A stretch of DNA of 64,000 bases, taken from contig NZ_LMLU01000007.1 of NCBI RefSeq assembly GCF_001422665.1, positions 184,892 to 248,891 on the forward strand, read 5' to 3'. A program made the position numbers and the translations under genes. This document shows positions 46,009-55,821 of this stretch, piece after piece. The stretch comes from Arthrobacter sp. Leaf234. GTDB lineage: Bacteria > Actinomycetota > Actinomycetes > Actinomycetales > Micrococcaceae. Below the pieces are notes generated by a model. The model searched no databases. It was not told where the DNA came from and was given only the letters and a program-made list of their open reading frames with translations. How positions within the stretch are numbered: the first letter of the stretch is position 1; every line of letters starts with the position of its first letter.

Positions 46009-47001
46009 ATGTTCTGGGCCTCCTATCTCCTGGCGGCTCTCGCGATCATCCTCGCGTGGCCTGCGCCGATCGCGCTGTCACGTGCGTCCTGGCCGGCCCG
46101 GGCGCCGTTCACGGCGATGGTGCTCTGGCAGTCGATTGCACTGGCGGGTGGCCTGTCGATGATCGGGGCGATGCTCGTCTGGGGTCTCGAACCCCTGGGG
46201 GACAACCTCGTCTCCGCCTCCGTGGGTTTCCTCGACATCCTGATCGACGACGAATCCGCTGAGACACTCGGTGTCGTCCACGTCTTCGCCATCAGCGCGG
46301 CGACCCTGCTGTTCGCCCATCTGGTCAGCACCCTGGTCCTGACCTTCATGCGCATCCGGCGCCAGCGCCGCCGGCACCGCGACATGCTGAACCTGCTGAG
46401 TTCGCCTGCGGCGGATCAGCCCGCAACGCTCGTGATCAACCATCCCGCTCCGGTCGCCTACTGCCTGCCCGGTGGCGCCCGGTCGGTCACCGTCATGTCC
46501 GACGGCCTCATGGACCTGCTGACCCGCGCCGAACTCGACGCCGTGCTGACGCACGAGAGCGCCCACCTGCACCAGCGCCACCACCTGCTGCTGTGGGCGT
46601 TCGCGGCCTGGCGCTCCGCGCTCCCCTGGCTTCCGACGTCACGGCTCGCCCAGCGGGCCGTGAGTGAGCTCATCGAGATGCTCGCCGACGACGAGGCTCT
46701 GCGCCATGTGGACGAGCCCACCCTCGTGCGGGCGATCGCCATCGTCGGCTCGGGGGCGCTCCCCCGGGCGGAGGACGTCCTGGACGACCCCCTTGCCGAC
46801 GACCCCGGACGCGACACGAGTGCAGGTGCCGAGGTGACCGGCGGGACGGCCGACACGCGGTCCACGGCGCACCGCCTGAGCCGGCTGCTCACACCGCTTC
46901 CACCACTGAGCAGATTCCAGCAGGGTCTGGCCCTCTCGACGGCCGGCCTGCTGCTCGTGGTCCCGCCCGTCCTGCTGGTGGCACCGGAACTGCTCGGCTG
47001 A
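46009..47001 (+). CDS. M56-family membrane metallopeptidase (BlaR1-like, no sensor domain)
   Basis: A 330-residue membrane peptidase. Two or three N-terminal helices (about 3-115) precede a gluzincin domain with the zinc motif HESAH (about residue 184) and the third ligand Glu in ELIEMLADDEAL (about 225). A final helix lies at about 308-328. Unlike BlaR1 of staphylococci it has no C-terminal penicillin-binding domain, so the signal is unknown. It follows blaI by 7 bp with no own ribosome site, implying translational coupling. It probably cleaves BlaI, directly or not, to release the cyd and blaI promoters. Confidence 0.9.
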   Translation: MFWASYLLAALAIILAWPAPIALSRASWPARAPFTAMVLWQSIALAGGLSMIGAMLVWGLEPLGDNLVSASVGFLDILIDDESAETLGVVHVFAISAATLLFAHLVSTLVLTFMRIRRQRRRHRDMLNLLSSPAADQPATLVINHPAPVAYCLPGGARSVTVMSDGLMDLLTRAELDAVLTHESAHLHQRHHLLLWAFAAWRSALPWLPTSRLAQRAVSELIEMLADDEALRHVDEPTLVRAIAIVGSGALPRAEDVLDDPLADDPGRDTSAGAEVTGGTADTRSTAHRLSRLLTPLPPLSRFQQGLALSTAGLLLVVPPVLLVAPELLG

Positions 47002-47038
47002 GCCGTGACCGCGGCTTCGCGTCTCCTGAAGAGACGTC

Positions 47039-49147
47039 TCAGGCGTCGATGCGGTCCCGGTCGAGCGACGACGCTCCGGCCACGATGAAGTCCTTCCGCG
47101 GAGCGACATCACTCCCCATGAGGAGGTTGAACACGCGCTCGGCGGACTCCGCCTCCTGGATCCGCACACGCCGCAGCGTACGGTGCCGCGGATCCATGGT
47201 GGTCTCGGCCAGCTGGTCGGCGTCCATCTCCCCCAATCCCTTGTACCGCTGGATGGGCGACTTGTAGCGCTTGCCCTGCTTCTCCATCGCCGCGAGCAGG
47301 CGGTTGAGTTCCGCCTCCGAGTACGTGTAGATCATCTCGTTCGCCTTCGACCCGCCGTTGATCACCTCGACCCGGTGCAGGGGCGGGACCGCGGCATACA
47401 CACGCCCGTCCTCCACCAGCGGCCGCATGTAGCGGAAGAACAGCGTGAGCAGGAGCGTGCGGATGTGCGCGCCGTCGACGTCGGCGTCCGTCATCAGGAT
47501 GACCTTGCCGTACCTCCGGGCATCGAGCTGGAAGCTCCGTCCGGACCCGGCGCCGATGACCTGGATAAGGGCAGCACACTCGGCGTTCGACAGCATGTCG
47601 CCGACCGAGGCCTTCTGCACGTTCAGGATCTTGCCCCGGATGGGAAGCAGCGCCTGGTAGTCGGAGGACCGTGCGTTCTTGGCCGTCCCGAGAGCGCTGT
47701 CCCCCTCGACGATGAACAGCTCGGAACGCTCCTGGTCGTCGATGCGGCAATCGGCGAGCTTCGCGGGCATGGTCGAGGTCTCCAGGGCGTTCTTCCGGCG
47801 CTGGGTCTCCTTGTGGACACGCGCCGAGATGCGCGACTTCATCTCCGCCACGACCTTCTCGAGGAGGAGCGTGGACTGCGTCTTGTCGTTGCGCGCCGAG
47901 GAGGTCAGCCGCGCCTGCAGCTCCTTCTCGACGACCTTCGTCACGATGGCCTTCACCGCCGACGTGCCGAGGATCTCCTTCGTCTGGCCCTCGAACTGGG
48001 GCTCGGCGAGCCGCACGGTGAGCACGGCGGTGAGCCCCGCGAAGACGTCGTCCTTCTCGATCTTGTCGCTGCCGGCCTTCAGCTTGCGGGCGTTGTCCCC
48101 GATGACCTTGCGGAACGTCTTCAGGAGGGCCCCTTCGAAGCCGCTCTGGTGCGTCCCGCCCTTCGGCGTCGCGATGATGTTGACGTAGCTGCGCACGGTG
48201 GTCTCGTAGCCGATGCCCCAGCGCAGGGCGATGTCGACGTCGCAGTCGCGCTCGACCTCGGCCATCCTGCTGTGTCCCCGCTCGTCGAGGACGGGGACCG
48301 ACTCCTTGAACCGACCCGACCCCTGGATCCGCCAGACGTCCGTTACGGCGGCATCGAGGGCCAGGAACTCGGCGTACTCCGAGATGCCGCCGTCGTGCTG
48401 GAAGACCTCTTCCACCGGCCCGGACTCACCGGGCGTACCCGGCATCCTCCGCTCGTCGCGCAGCACGATGCGGAGTCCCGGGACCAGGAAGGACGTCTGT
48501 CGTGCCCGCGTCTGGAGCTCCTCGTAGGAGAAGGTCGCATCGGCGGTGAAGATCTGGCGGTCCGCCCAGTACCTGATGCGCGTCCCGGTGACACCCCGTT
48601 TCGCCGTCCCGACCACGTCGAGGCGCGATCCGTCGAGGAACGGCTCGAAGGCGGATGTGGGCGACGGCGTCCTCGCGTCCTTGAAGGTGCCGGGTTCACC
48701 GCGGCGGAAGGACATGGTGTACGTCTTGCCGCCGCGGTCCACGAAGGCGTCCAGCCTCGAGGAGAGGGCATTGACCACACTGGCCCCGACACCGTGCAAC
48801 CCGCCGGAGGCGGTGTAGGAGCCGCCACCGAACTTGCCTCCGGCATGGAGTTTCGTGAAGACGACCTCGACCCCGGTCAGACCGGTCTTGGGTTCGATGT
48901 CCACCGGGATACCACGCCCGTCGTCGTGGATCTCGACGGACCCGTCGGCGTGCAGGATGACGGTGATGCTCTGTCCGTGCCCGGCCAGGGCTTCGTCAAC
49001 CGAGTTGTCGATGATCTCCCAGAGGCAGTGCATGAGGCCCCGCGAGTCCGTCGACCCGATGTACATGCCGGGGCGCTTGCGGACTGCTTCGAGTCCCTCG
49101 AGCACCGAGAGGTGCCGGGCTGTGTAGTCCGAAGTGGGAGGTGTCAC
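47039..49147 (-). CDS. parE: DNA topoisomerase IV subunit B
   Basis: A 702-residue ATPase subunit of topoisomerase IV. The GHKL ATPase domain (about 10-230) has YTARHLSVLEGLEAVRKRPGMYIGS, EIIDNSVDEA, DDGRGIPVD and GGLHGVGASVVNAL. The transducer follows, then TOPRIM (about 450-570) with ELFIVEGDSALGTAK, PIRGKILNVQKAS and MTDADVDGAHIRTLLLT; a C-terminal ...RYKGLGEMDADQL segment contacts ParC. GTG 49147 is chosen because the usual protein starts close before YTARHL; GTG 49177 is possible. Its partner parC is 9.5 kb away on the other strand. Confidence 0.93.
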   Translation of the reverse strand: MTPPTSDYTARHLSVLEGLEAVRKRPGMYIGSTDSRGLMHCLWEIIDNSVDEALAGHGQSITVILHADGSVEIHDDGRGIPVDIEPKTGLTGVEVVFTKLHAGGKFGGGSYTASGGLHGVGASVVNALSSRLDAFVDRGGKTYTMSFRRGEPGTFKDARTPSPTSAFEPFLDGSRLDVVGTAKRGVTGTRIRYWADRQIFTADATFSYEELQTRARQTSFLVPGLRIVLRDERRMPGTPGESGPVEEVFQHDGGISEYAEFLALDAAVTDVWRIQGSGRFKESVPVLDERGHSRMAEVERDCDVDIALRWGIGYETTVRSYVNIIATPKGGTHQSGFEGALLKTFRKVIGDNARKLKAGSDKIEKDDVFAGLTAVLTVRLAEPQFEGQTKEILGTSAVKAIVTKVVEKELQARLTSSARNDKTQSTLLLEKVVAEMKSRISARVHKETQRRKNALETSTMPAKLADCRIDDQERSELFIVEGDSALGTAKNARSSDYQALLPIRGKILNVQKASVGDMLSNAECAALIQVIGAGSGRSFQLDARRYGKVILMTDADVDGAHIRTLLLTLFFRYMRPLVEDGRVYAAVPPLHRVEVINGGSKANEMIYTYSEAELNRLLAAMEKQGKRYKSPIQRYKGLGEMDADQLAETTMDPRHRTLRRVRIQEAESAERVFNLLMGSDVAPRKDFIVAGASSLDRDRIDA

Positions 49148-49400
49148 GGTGCGGGGGTCTCCTTGGCGGGACGGCACGATCCAGGACAGGAGTCAGGAGG
49201 GTGATGGTGGGGATGGCTCTCCGTCAGTTTATTACGGGTGACCGACACCGGCCGGAAGGGCGCGATCGGGGCCTGGTTCCGGGGCTCGGCGACTGCCTCC
49301 CATACCCCCGGTACGCCCGGAGCGAAAGGAGGCCCAGCCTGCGAAGAGGCTGCGACGAATAGTGGTTATATGAGTACACGATCCACATGAGGAGGCATTC

Positions 49401-49622
49401 ATGACCACTGCAGTAGCAACTCGCGAACTCACTGCCCTGGACCGCTGTGACCGATGCGGCGCCCAGGCCTACGTGCGGGCGGTCCTTCAGTCCTCCGGTG
49501 GAGAGCTTCTGTTCTGCGGCCACCACGCGCGTGCAGTCGAAGCAAACCTGAAGCCGCTCACATCCGAGTGGCAGGACGAGACCCAGCGGCTTCATGAGAA
49601 GCCCGTCGTCGCGGCCGACTGA
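49401..49622 (+). CDS. DUF7455 small zinc-ribbon protein
   Basis: A 73-residue protein with LTALDRCDRCGAQAYVRAVL and ELLFCGHHARA, giving a CxxC...CxHH-like zinc site. This family is conserved next to the principal sigma factor gene in actinobacteria; its role is unknown to me. GAGGAGG lies 5 bp before ATG 49401, a very strong ribosome site, and TTATAT at 49364-49369 is a good -10 candidate, so high expression is likely. A long bidirectional hairpin follows its stop. Confidence 0.9.
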   Translation: MTTAVATRELTALDRCDRCGAQAYVRAVLQSSGGELLFCGHHARAVEANLKPLTSEWQDETQRLHEKPVVAAD

Positions 49623-49686
49623 CCGGGATCATCCCGCCCCATCCGACGTACGACACCGGCTCCCCCCGTGTACAGGGAGCTGACAA

Positions 49687-49719
49687 GGAAAGGCCCCCTC
49701 CATCGGAGGGGGCCTTTCC
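49687..49719. terminator. Terminator of the DUF7455 gene (15-bp stem)
   Basis: A perfect 15-bp stem (GGAAAGGCCCCCTCC / GGAGGGGGCCTTTCC) with a 3-nt loop. T-containing tails on both strands allow termination in either direction. Confidence 0.85.
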
Positions 49720-49838
49720 TGCTTCTGGACGAGCCACCTGGCGTGCGGGCCCAGCCATCACCTCCGCAGGGCGAGCTGCTGCGCGTTGCAGGCGTGACGG
49801 CACGGGAGCCGACGGGACGCCCGGTGCCGTGCTCGAAC

Positions 49839-49874
49839 GACACAGGGCCCCTCCCGAGGGAGGGGCCCTGTGTC
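49839..49874 (-). terminator. Terminator of sigA (17-bp stem)
   Basis: A perfect 17-bp stem (GACACAGGGCCCCTCCC and its complement) with a nominal 2-nt loop, 35 bp after the sigA stop. It lacks a long T tract. Together with the hairpin at 49687 it insulates two convergent units. Confidence 0.8.
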
Positions 49875-49908
49875 GACCGAGCAGGACCGGCAATGCCGGC
49901 GTCGCTGA

Positions 49909-51120
49909 TCAGTCGAGGTAGTCGCGCAGCACCTGGGAGCGCGAGGGGTGGCGCAGCTTGGACATCGTCTTGGATTCGATCTGGCGGATCCGCTCGCGGG
50001 TCACGCCGTAGACCTTGCCGATCTCGTCCAGCGTCTTCGGCTGCCCGTCGGTCAGGCCGAAGCGCATGGCGACGACGCCGGCCTCACGCTCGGACAGGGT
50101 GTCGAGGACGGAGTGCAGCTGCTCCTGCAGGAGGGTGAAGCTGACGGCATCCGCGGGCACGACGGCCTCGGAATCCTCGATCAGGTCGCCGAACTCGGAG
50201 TCGCCGTCCTCGCCGAGCGGCGTGTGCAGCGAGATGGGCTCGCGGCCGTACTTCTGTACCTCGACGACCTTCTCCGGCGTCATGTCGAGTTCGAGGGCCA
50301 GCTCCTCCGGAGTGGGCTCGCGGCCGAGGTCCTGCAGCATCTGTCGCTGGACACGAGCCAGCTTGTTGATGACCTCGACCATGTGGACGGGGATACGGAT
50401 GGTGCGGGCCTGGTCCGCCATGGCCCGCGTGATGGCCTGGCGGATCCACCAGGTGGCGTAGGTCGAGAACTTGAAGCCCTTGGTGTAGTCGAACTTCTCG
50501 ACGGCGCGGATGAGGCCGAGGTTGCCCTCCTGGATGAGGTCGAGGAAGAGCATGCCACGGCCGGTGTAGCGCTTGGCCAGCGAGACGACCAGGCGGAGGT
50601 TCGCCTCGAGGAGGTGGTTCTTGGCGCGCTTGCCGTCATGGATCACGAACTCGAGCTCGCGCTTCAGCTTCGGATCCATGTCCGGATCGGCGGCGATCTT
50701 CTCCTCGGCGAACAGGCCGGCCTCGATACGCAGCGCGAGGTCGACTTCCTGCTCGGCGTTGAGCAGCGCGACCTTGCCAATCTGCTTGAGGTAGTCCTTG
50801 ACGGGGTCGGCCGTCGCGCCGGCCGACACGACCTGCTGCGCGGGGGCGTCGTCGTCGTCCGCATCGGAGTAGACGAAACCGGTGGTGGTGCCGACCTCGG
50901 CCGCCTCGGGCTTGGCGTCCTCGGAGTCAGTGTCGACGGCGACCTCGATGGCCGGATCCGTCGGCTCGAGCGTGTCCACCGAACCCTGCGCGGCGGAGGC
51001 CTTCGCCGCCGCAGCGGAGGAAGCAGCCTTCGTGGCGGGCTTCTTGGCCGCTACCCGTCGCTTGGTAGTGGTGGTACCAGCGTCTGTCGACGCCGGAGCT
51101 GCTGTCTTCTTGACCGGCAC
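49909..51120 (-). CDS. sigA: Principal RNA polymerase sigma factor
   Basis: A 403-residue group 1 sigma-70 (SigA/HrdB/RpoD). The first 100 residues are Lys/Ala- then Asp-rich, as in actinobacterial principal factors. Region 1.2: [25 protein letters not shown]. Region 2: [42 protein letters not shown] and [16 protein letters not shown], which melts the -10 element. Region 3: [15 protein letters not shown]. Region 4: [21 protein letters not shown] for -35 contact. GTG 51120 has AAAGG at 6 bp. It directs housekeeping transcription. A TGAGACAAT promoter-like element lies about 220 bp upstream. Confidence 0.97.
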   Translation of the reverse strand: MPVKKTAAPASTDAGTTTTKRRVAAKKPATKAASSAAAAKASAAQGSVDTLEPTDPAIEVAVDTDSEDAKPEAAEVGTTTGFVYSDADDDDAPAQQVVSAGATADPVKDYLKQIGKVALLNAEQEVDLALRIEAGLFAEEKIAADPDMDPKLKRELEFVIHDGKRAKNHLLEANLRLVVSLAKRYTGRGMLFLDLIQEGNLGLIRAVEKFDYTKGFKFSTYATWWIRQAITRAMADQARTIRIPVHMVEVINKLARVQRQMLQDLGREPTPEELALELDMTPEKVVEVQKYGREPISLHTPLGEDGDSEFGDLIEDSEAVVPADAVSFTLLQEQLHSVLDTLSEREAGVVAMRFGLTDGQPKTLDEIGKVYGVTRERIRQIESKTMSKLRHPSRSQVLRDYLD

Positions 51121-51430
51121 AGGGGACCTTTCATACGGCGGTGTGTGATGTCATCAGACGGACAACACCACTATGACCCTGTCAAGTCCGCGCTGATCCC
51201 AGACGATACCGACGGAGTCCGTTCCCTGGAGAACGGTTCCGCCGACCGAGCTATTCCCTGCCGGCGTGTGCCTTGCGGCCTTGCACGGACGGGCATGCTC
51301 GATGGAGTTCTGGTGCACGGACCCAACCGGGTCTCAAATTTCATTGTCTCACGACCGACCGTCGCGCCGGAAATTTCCGTCGGTACCCACGGGCGCGGCA
51401 GGATGCACCCGTTACCCCCGTGAGTGCCCG
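51121..51430. other. 310-bp gap: sigA upstream region
   Basis: No gene is credible here. On the minus strand TGAGACAAT (51351-51343) fits an extended -10 element and belongs to the 12-mer GTGAGACAATGA also found upstream of rne. A GGAAATTTCC palindrome (51369-51378) lies about 20 bp further upstream. The leader would be about 220 nt. Confidence 0.45.
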
Positions 51431-52837
51431 TCACGCAGCGGTCCCACGACCCTGCCCGGCCGTCGCCGTCCATGCCGTCCTTCGGGTCCTGGCCCAGGCG
51501 GGCATCCCACCGCGCCGGAGGAGTTCGTGGAGCAGGCGGGCGAGACGATACCCCGGCACCGCCTGCTCGGCGGCGTCCAGGTAGACGGCCGCCCGTGATC
51601 CCCTGCCCCGCGCGTAGTCGAACCAGCCGGCCATCGTCAGCGCGGCGGCCCTCGACTCCCCCTCGCCGACCAGAGGGAGGCGACCGAGCACATGGCTCAT
51701 CGCATCGACGCGTGCCCACTGGATGGTCCCCGCGTAGCGCCCGGCGAGGAGATCGCCGTACAGCCGGGCTGCCTCGTCGAGGAGATGGCCGAGGGAGCCG
51801 GGATCCTCCTCCTGCCCGACCGACACGGATGCCGAGGACGTCGCTCCGTGATCCAGCGCCGCCCGGAGCGCCTCGGGAAGGTCGACGCGCTCCGGCACCT
51901 GCGCCGGACCGGCGTCGCGAGGGGACGCCGCAGGGGACGCCGCAGGGGACGCCGCAGGGGCCATCGCCCCCGGGCTCCGCGACGGTCGGAGCAGGCCGGA
52001 GGCCGCGACGCCCTGCAGGGCTGCGGCGGACCCCAGGCACGCGCTGACCAGGAGGAAGTCGCGCACCGTCCTCGACTCGACGGTGGCGAGCAGGAAGCCT
52101 GCGAGCCCCGCGTCGGCGGCGACGTCGATTCCGGGAGTGCCCTCGAGCACGGCATCCCACATCGCTGACGTCGCCCGGAACCGGCCCTCGTCCGCCCATC
52201 GGCCTGCACACCGGACGCCGGCGCGGGCCCGGGCCTCCTCGATGTCCGGGCGGGCCCCGTCCGTCCCCGCGGACCCCGACCGGAGAAACGGTGTGGCCCG
52301 CTCCACCGCGGCGGGAGCGGACGCGTCGAAGGCGCTGCCGCCGTAGACGAGTTCCGCGTTGAGAGCACTGTCTGTCACGGTGTCGAGCGGCCGGCCCGGC
52401 CAGGGGCAGCACTCCTCGTCGCGGCAGAAGTAGTCCCGCCACGCCTCGTGGGACACGTGCCAGCCCGCGCGGACGGGCAGACCGGCAGCTCCGAGCACGG
52501 TCTCGAGGGCGCGCACCGTGTCGGACGCCGGCGGGGCGGTGAGCCGCTGCCACTCCTGGCCCGCATACACGAGGACCAGCGTGCCGTCCGCCTCCGTGTC
52601 GCCCTCGAGGAAGGACAGGACACCCTCCGCGAAGGTCAGCCGGTCCGTGCCGGAGCACGGGAGGTCGACCCGGAGCGTGGCGCCGAGTCGCCGCTCCGAG
52701 GTGGTCAGGACGACGAGGCTCTCCTCGGGCATGAATCCGAGGGCATGGGGTACGTAGGACAGGATGTCGGCGGGCGAGGTGACGGCATAGGCCGGGGACG
52801 CGTGGCTGCCCGCTGCGGGGCTCGTGGAGGAGGACAT
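51431..52837 (-). CDS. DUF4192 protein
   Basis: A 468-residue protein with the DUF4192 hallmark near its start: SPADILSYVPHALGFMPEESLVVLTTSERRLGATLRVDLP, followed by LVLVYAGQEWQRL and a C-rich DYFCRDEECCPWPGRP. The family is common in actinobacteria and its function is unknown. The C-terminal half is helical and repeat-like (AAALTMAGWFDYARGRGSRAAVYLDAAEQAVPGYRLARLL, tetratricopeptide-like). A 15-bp DNA repeat (about 51920-51960) codes PAASPAASPAAS in a linker. The start ATG 52837 gives MSSSTSPAAG; an upstream ATG adds 20 unconserved residues. Confidence 0.87.
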   Translation of the reverse strand: MSSSTSPAAGSHASPAYAVTSPADILSYVPHALGFMPEESLVVLTTSERRLGATLRVDLPCSGTDRLTFAEGVLSFLEGDTEADGTLVLVYAGQEWQRLTAPPASDTVRALETVLGAAGLPVRAGWHVSHEAWRDYFCRDEECCPWPGRPLDTVTDSALNAELVYGGSAFDASAPAAVERATPFLRSGSAGTDGARPDIEEARARAGVRCAGRWADEGRFRATSAMWDAVLEGTPGIDVAADAGLAGFLLATVESRTVRDFLLVSACLGSAAALQGVAASGLLRPSRSPGAMAPAASPAASPAASPRDAGPAQVPERVDLPEALRAALDHGATSSASVSVGQEEDPGSLGHLLDEAARLYGDLLAGRYAGTIQWARVDAMSHVLGRLPLVGEGESRAAALTMAGWFDYARGRGSRAAVYLDAAEQAVPGYRLARLLHELLRRGGMPAWARTRRTAWTATAGQGRGTAA

Positions 52838-52919
52838 GCGGTCCAGCCTCGTGGCGTGTGCGCCTCCACGCGCGAGGATGCGCTGGTATGTGGACAACGG
52901 GTCGGGCCCGCCGACGGAC

Positions 52920-54269
52920 CTAGCCGTCCTGCCTCCGGGCGGCCTTCCGCTGGCGGCGCAGCCGCCGCTCCCGGGCGAGCGCGTCCCGCAGGGGCGGGAC
53001 CACGACGCCCTGCTCGGCCATCCGCCGTCGCACCCTCCCGCGAGCGATGACCACCGCCGTCGCGCCGGTGGCCAGCACCACGAGCTGGACGGCCATCGCG
53101 AGGCGGAAGGAGGTCAGGGCGTAGAGGTCGCCGCGCGAGTACCCACCCGCGAGGAGGAGGTCGAGCACGATCCCGATCACGAACATCGTCAGGAGCGACG
53201 CCATGAAGCCGCCGATGTTGACGATCCCGGTCGCAGTGCCCATGCGGGCCGCGGGGTTGAAGGTGCGCGCGAAGTCGAAGGCGATCATCGATCCGGGTCC
53301 GCCGACGGCGAGCGCCACCACCAGGAGGGTCAGCAGAGGCAGGGGTGCGGGCCCGGGATAGAGCAGGACGGCGAGCCAGGCAGCCGCCATCAGGCCGGCG
53401 ATGGAGAGCACCATGGTGGAGCGGCGGAGCGGGTGGCGGCCCACGTAGCGCCCGAGGAGCGGCCCGCAGGCGATACCCACGGCCACGAACAACGTCATGA
53501 GCGCGGACGCGGCGCCTTCACCGACCTTCTCCGCACGGACGAGGTACGGGTAGCCCCACATGAGCACGAAGACGGTCCCGGGGAACTGGATGGTGAAGTG
53601 GGACCACAGTCCCAGCCGGGTCCCCGGCTGCTTCCAGGCCTCGGCGAGCGACGTCCCGGTCTCCCGGAGGGTCTGGGATCGTCGTTCGCTGCCCGCGACG
53701 GGGGAATCGCGGATCACACTGACGGACAGCACGACGGCGACCACCGACAGCGCGGCAGCGGACAGGAACGCGGGCTGCCAGCCGACGCCCGACAGGAGGG
53801 CGACGAACGGGATGACGGACACCACCTGCCCGAGCTGCCCGATGATCCCGGTCCACTGGGTGAGCACCGGGATGCGCCGTGGCTCGAACCAGGCGGGGAG
53901 GAGTCGCAGGACACTGATGAACGTCGTCGCGTCACCGGCGCCGACGAACAACCGTCCGACGATGCCGGCGCCGACCGAGTCCGCGAAGGCCAGCTGGGCC
54001 TGGCCGAGCGCCATCAGCACGCCACCGGCCACGATCAGCGTACGCGGCCCCCACCGGTCCACGAGGACACCCACGGGGACCTGCAGGCCCGCGTAGACGA
54101 GCAGCTGCACCACGGTGAAGACGGACAGCTGGGACGCCGTCGCGCCGAACCGGTCCGTCGCTTCGAGCCCTGCCACCCCGAACGTGGTGCGCTGCGTCAC
54201 GGCCACCAGGTACGCCAGCACGCCCGCCGCCCACACCAGTCCGGCTCTCGAGAAGATCACGCTGCCCAT
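52920..54269 (-). CDS. Major facilitator superfamily transporter
   Basis: A 449-residue MFS permease with about twelve helices in two halves. The N-terminal half has GVLVDRWGPRTLIVAGG (the loop 2-3 motif) and LFVGAGDATTFISVLRLLPAWFEPRR; the central loop lies at about 190-220. The C-terminus is an Arg-rich cytoplasmic tail (RERRLRRQRKAARRQDG). Substrate is unknown; the closest resemblance is to nitrate/nitrite- and sugar-phosphate-type MFS carriers, but I cannot choose. It lies between the PAC2 and DUF4192 genes on the same strand. ATG 54269 has a weak ribosome site. Confidence 0.87.
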   Translation of the reverse strand: MGSVIFSRAGLVWAAGVLAYLVAVTQRTTFGVAGLEATDRFGATASQLSVFTVVQLLVYAGLQVPVGVLVDRWGPRTLIVAGGVLMALGQAQLAFADSVGAGIVGRLFVGAGDATTFISVLRLLPAWFEPRRIPVLTQWTGIIGQLGQVVSVIPFVALLSGVGWQPAFLSAAALSVVAVVLSVSVIRDSPVAGSERRSQTLRETGTSLAEAWKQPGTRLGLWSHFTIQFPGTVFVLMWGYPYLVRAEKVGEGAASALMTLFVAVGIACGPLLGRYVGRHPLRRSTMVLSIAGLMAAAWLAVLLYPGPAPLPLLTLLVVALAVGGPGSMIAFDFARTFNPAARMGTATGIVNIGGFMASLLTMFVIGIVLDLLLAGGYSRGDLYALTSFRLAMAVQLVVLATGATAVVIARGRVRRRMAEQGVVVPPLRDALARERRLRRQRKAARRQDG

Positions 54270-54322
54270 TATCCCGTGACGTCCCCTGCGCTACCGCCGT
54301 CCTGCGGCTCTGCCGCCTATGA

Positions 54323-54357
54323 CGATGCCCACCCGCCTGGTCGGCGGATGGGCATCG
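54323..54357 (-). terminator. Hairpin between PAC2 and MFS genes
   Basis: CGATGCCCA-C-CCGCC pairs with GGCGG-A-TGGGCATCG around a 5-nt loop, one mismatch in 15. It probably ends transcription of the PAC2 gene; the T tract is poor. Confidence 0.55.
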
Positions 54358-54451
54358 GCGGCGCGGTACCGGTCTGTCCGACAGGGTTCCGGCCGCGGGG
54401 ATCAGGCGGGATCCGGTCGCCGGATCGAGGCGCGGGGACGCGTGCGGCAGC

Positions 54452-55561
54452 TCAGGAGGGCGGGCGGGTGCCGGACGGGCCGTCGTCGTCCGTCGACCCC
54501 GGAGCCCCGATCCCGGACCCGTCGGCGGCGTCGGACCCGCCCGCAGCACCGGACTCGCCCGATACCGCTCCATCCGGAGCGCTGCCGTGCGAGCCGTAGT
54601 CGATGGGCGTCGTCCCCAGGAACTCCGTGTCCCACAGCAGCGTCGACTCCTCCTCCGCCTGGGGGCTGGCGAGATAGGCCTCGACGGCGGCACCGAGTTC
54701 GTCGGCGCTCGCCAGTTCGCTGTTCTCCTTGACGAGCAGCGACCGGCGGGCCGCCCCGTCGGCGTACTCGTCGTACCGCTGCTCGAGGGACGTGACCACG
54801 GACTGCACCTCGGTGGAGTTCCCCACCTGCCGGGCGATCTGCCGCTCGACGTCGCGGCCCGTCTCGCGCAGCCTGTCCGTCGGCAGGACGAGCCGCGCCG
54901 ACGCGCCGAGGTACTCGAGTCCGGCGACGGCAGCGGGCGGGTACTCCGCCTCGGCGAGGTAGTGCGGGACGTGGATGACGTGCCCGACGACGTCGTTCCC
55001 GGCCTCGATGAGCCGCATCTCGAGGACGTGCCCGATCGACGCCTGGAACTCCGCCGTCGGCCGCCACGCGCTCATGCCGTCGATGAGGTCGGGACGGTTG
55101 CCGTGCACGGTCACGCCGAGGGGGCGCGTGTGCGGGACGGGCATGGGGATGGCGTGCACCCAGGAGACGATCGAGACCTCGAGGTCCTTCACCAGGCCGA
55201 CGACGGCGCTCGAGAAACGCTCCCACTGCAGGTCGGGCTCGAGTCCGGTCAACAGGAGGAACGGCTCGCCGAGGCCGTCGTACAGGCGGTGGAGGCCGAG
55301 GCGATGCGGCCGGTAGTCCGTCAGGTGGTCCTCGACGAAGGTGATCCTCGGACGCCGCCCGCGGTAGTCGATGAGCTGGTCGGCATCGAACTCGGCGACG
55401 GGCTCGTGCTCCAGCACCTCCATCAGCTCCTCGCTGACCTGGGACACCACCTGGCCGGCGTCCATGAAGCCGGTGAGGCTCATGAGCAGCGGGAGGCCCT
55501 TGGTCGCGGGGTCGTCGAAGACGTCGGTGTTGATGTTGTAGAGGGTTCCTGGATCCAGCAT
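54452..55561 (-). CDS. PAC2 (proteasome assembly chaperone) family protein
   Basis: A 369-residue PAC2-fold protein. Recognisable parts: LLMSLTGFMDAGQVVSQVSEELME near the N-terminus, ADQLIDYRGRRPRITFVEDHLTDY, EPFLLLTGLEPDLQWERFSSAVV, and VHAIPMPVPHTRP. Actinobacterial PAC2 proteins are believed to act around the proteasome or as ATP-grasp-associated factors, but the exact role is open. The C-terminal 50 residues are acidic, Gly/Ser-rich and disordered. ATG 55561 is chosen for AAGGAG at good distance. It is divergent from pepA. Confidence 0.9.
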   Translation of the reverse strand: MLDPGTLYNINTDVFDDPATKGLPLLMSLTGFMDAGQVVSQVSEELMEVLEHEPVAEFDADQLIDYRGRRPRITFVEDHLTDYRPHRLGLHRLYDGLGEPFLLLTGLEPDLQWERFSSAVVGLVKDLEVSIVSWVHAIPMPVPHTRPLGVTVHGNRPDLIDGMSAWRPTAEFQASIGHVLEMRLIEAGNDVVGHVIHVPHYLAEAEYPPAAVAGLEYLGASARLVLPTDRLRETGRDVERQIARQVGNSTEVQSVVTSLEQRYDEYADGAARRSLLVKENSELASADELGAAVEAYLASPQAEEESTLLWDTEFLGTTPIDYGSHGSAPDGAVSGESGAAGGSDAADGSGIGAPGSTDDDGPSGTRPPS

Positions 55562-55821
55562 GGCTCTCTCCTTGCTCCGTGGTCCTGCAGGCGTCAACGC
55601 CACCCGGACCGGCTTCATTCCGGGGAGCGGGAGGATGGGGACCGCGGGGCCGGGCGGCAAGCGGCGGATGCGGATCGCGCGGTATGCGTCCTGCGAACGG
55701 CTGCGGGGCACCCGCGGCACAGAGACTACGATCGTCAGGACGGTTCCCGGACCACCAGATACCGGAACCACGCAGCATGCAGCATCTGGACAACCCATCC
55801 GGACACGAGGAGACAGATTCC

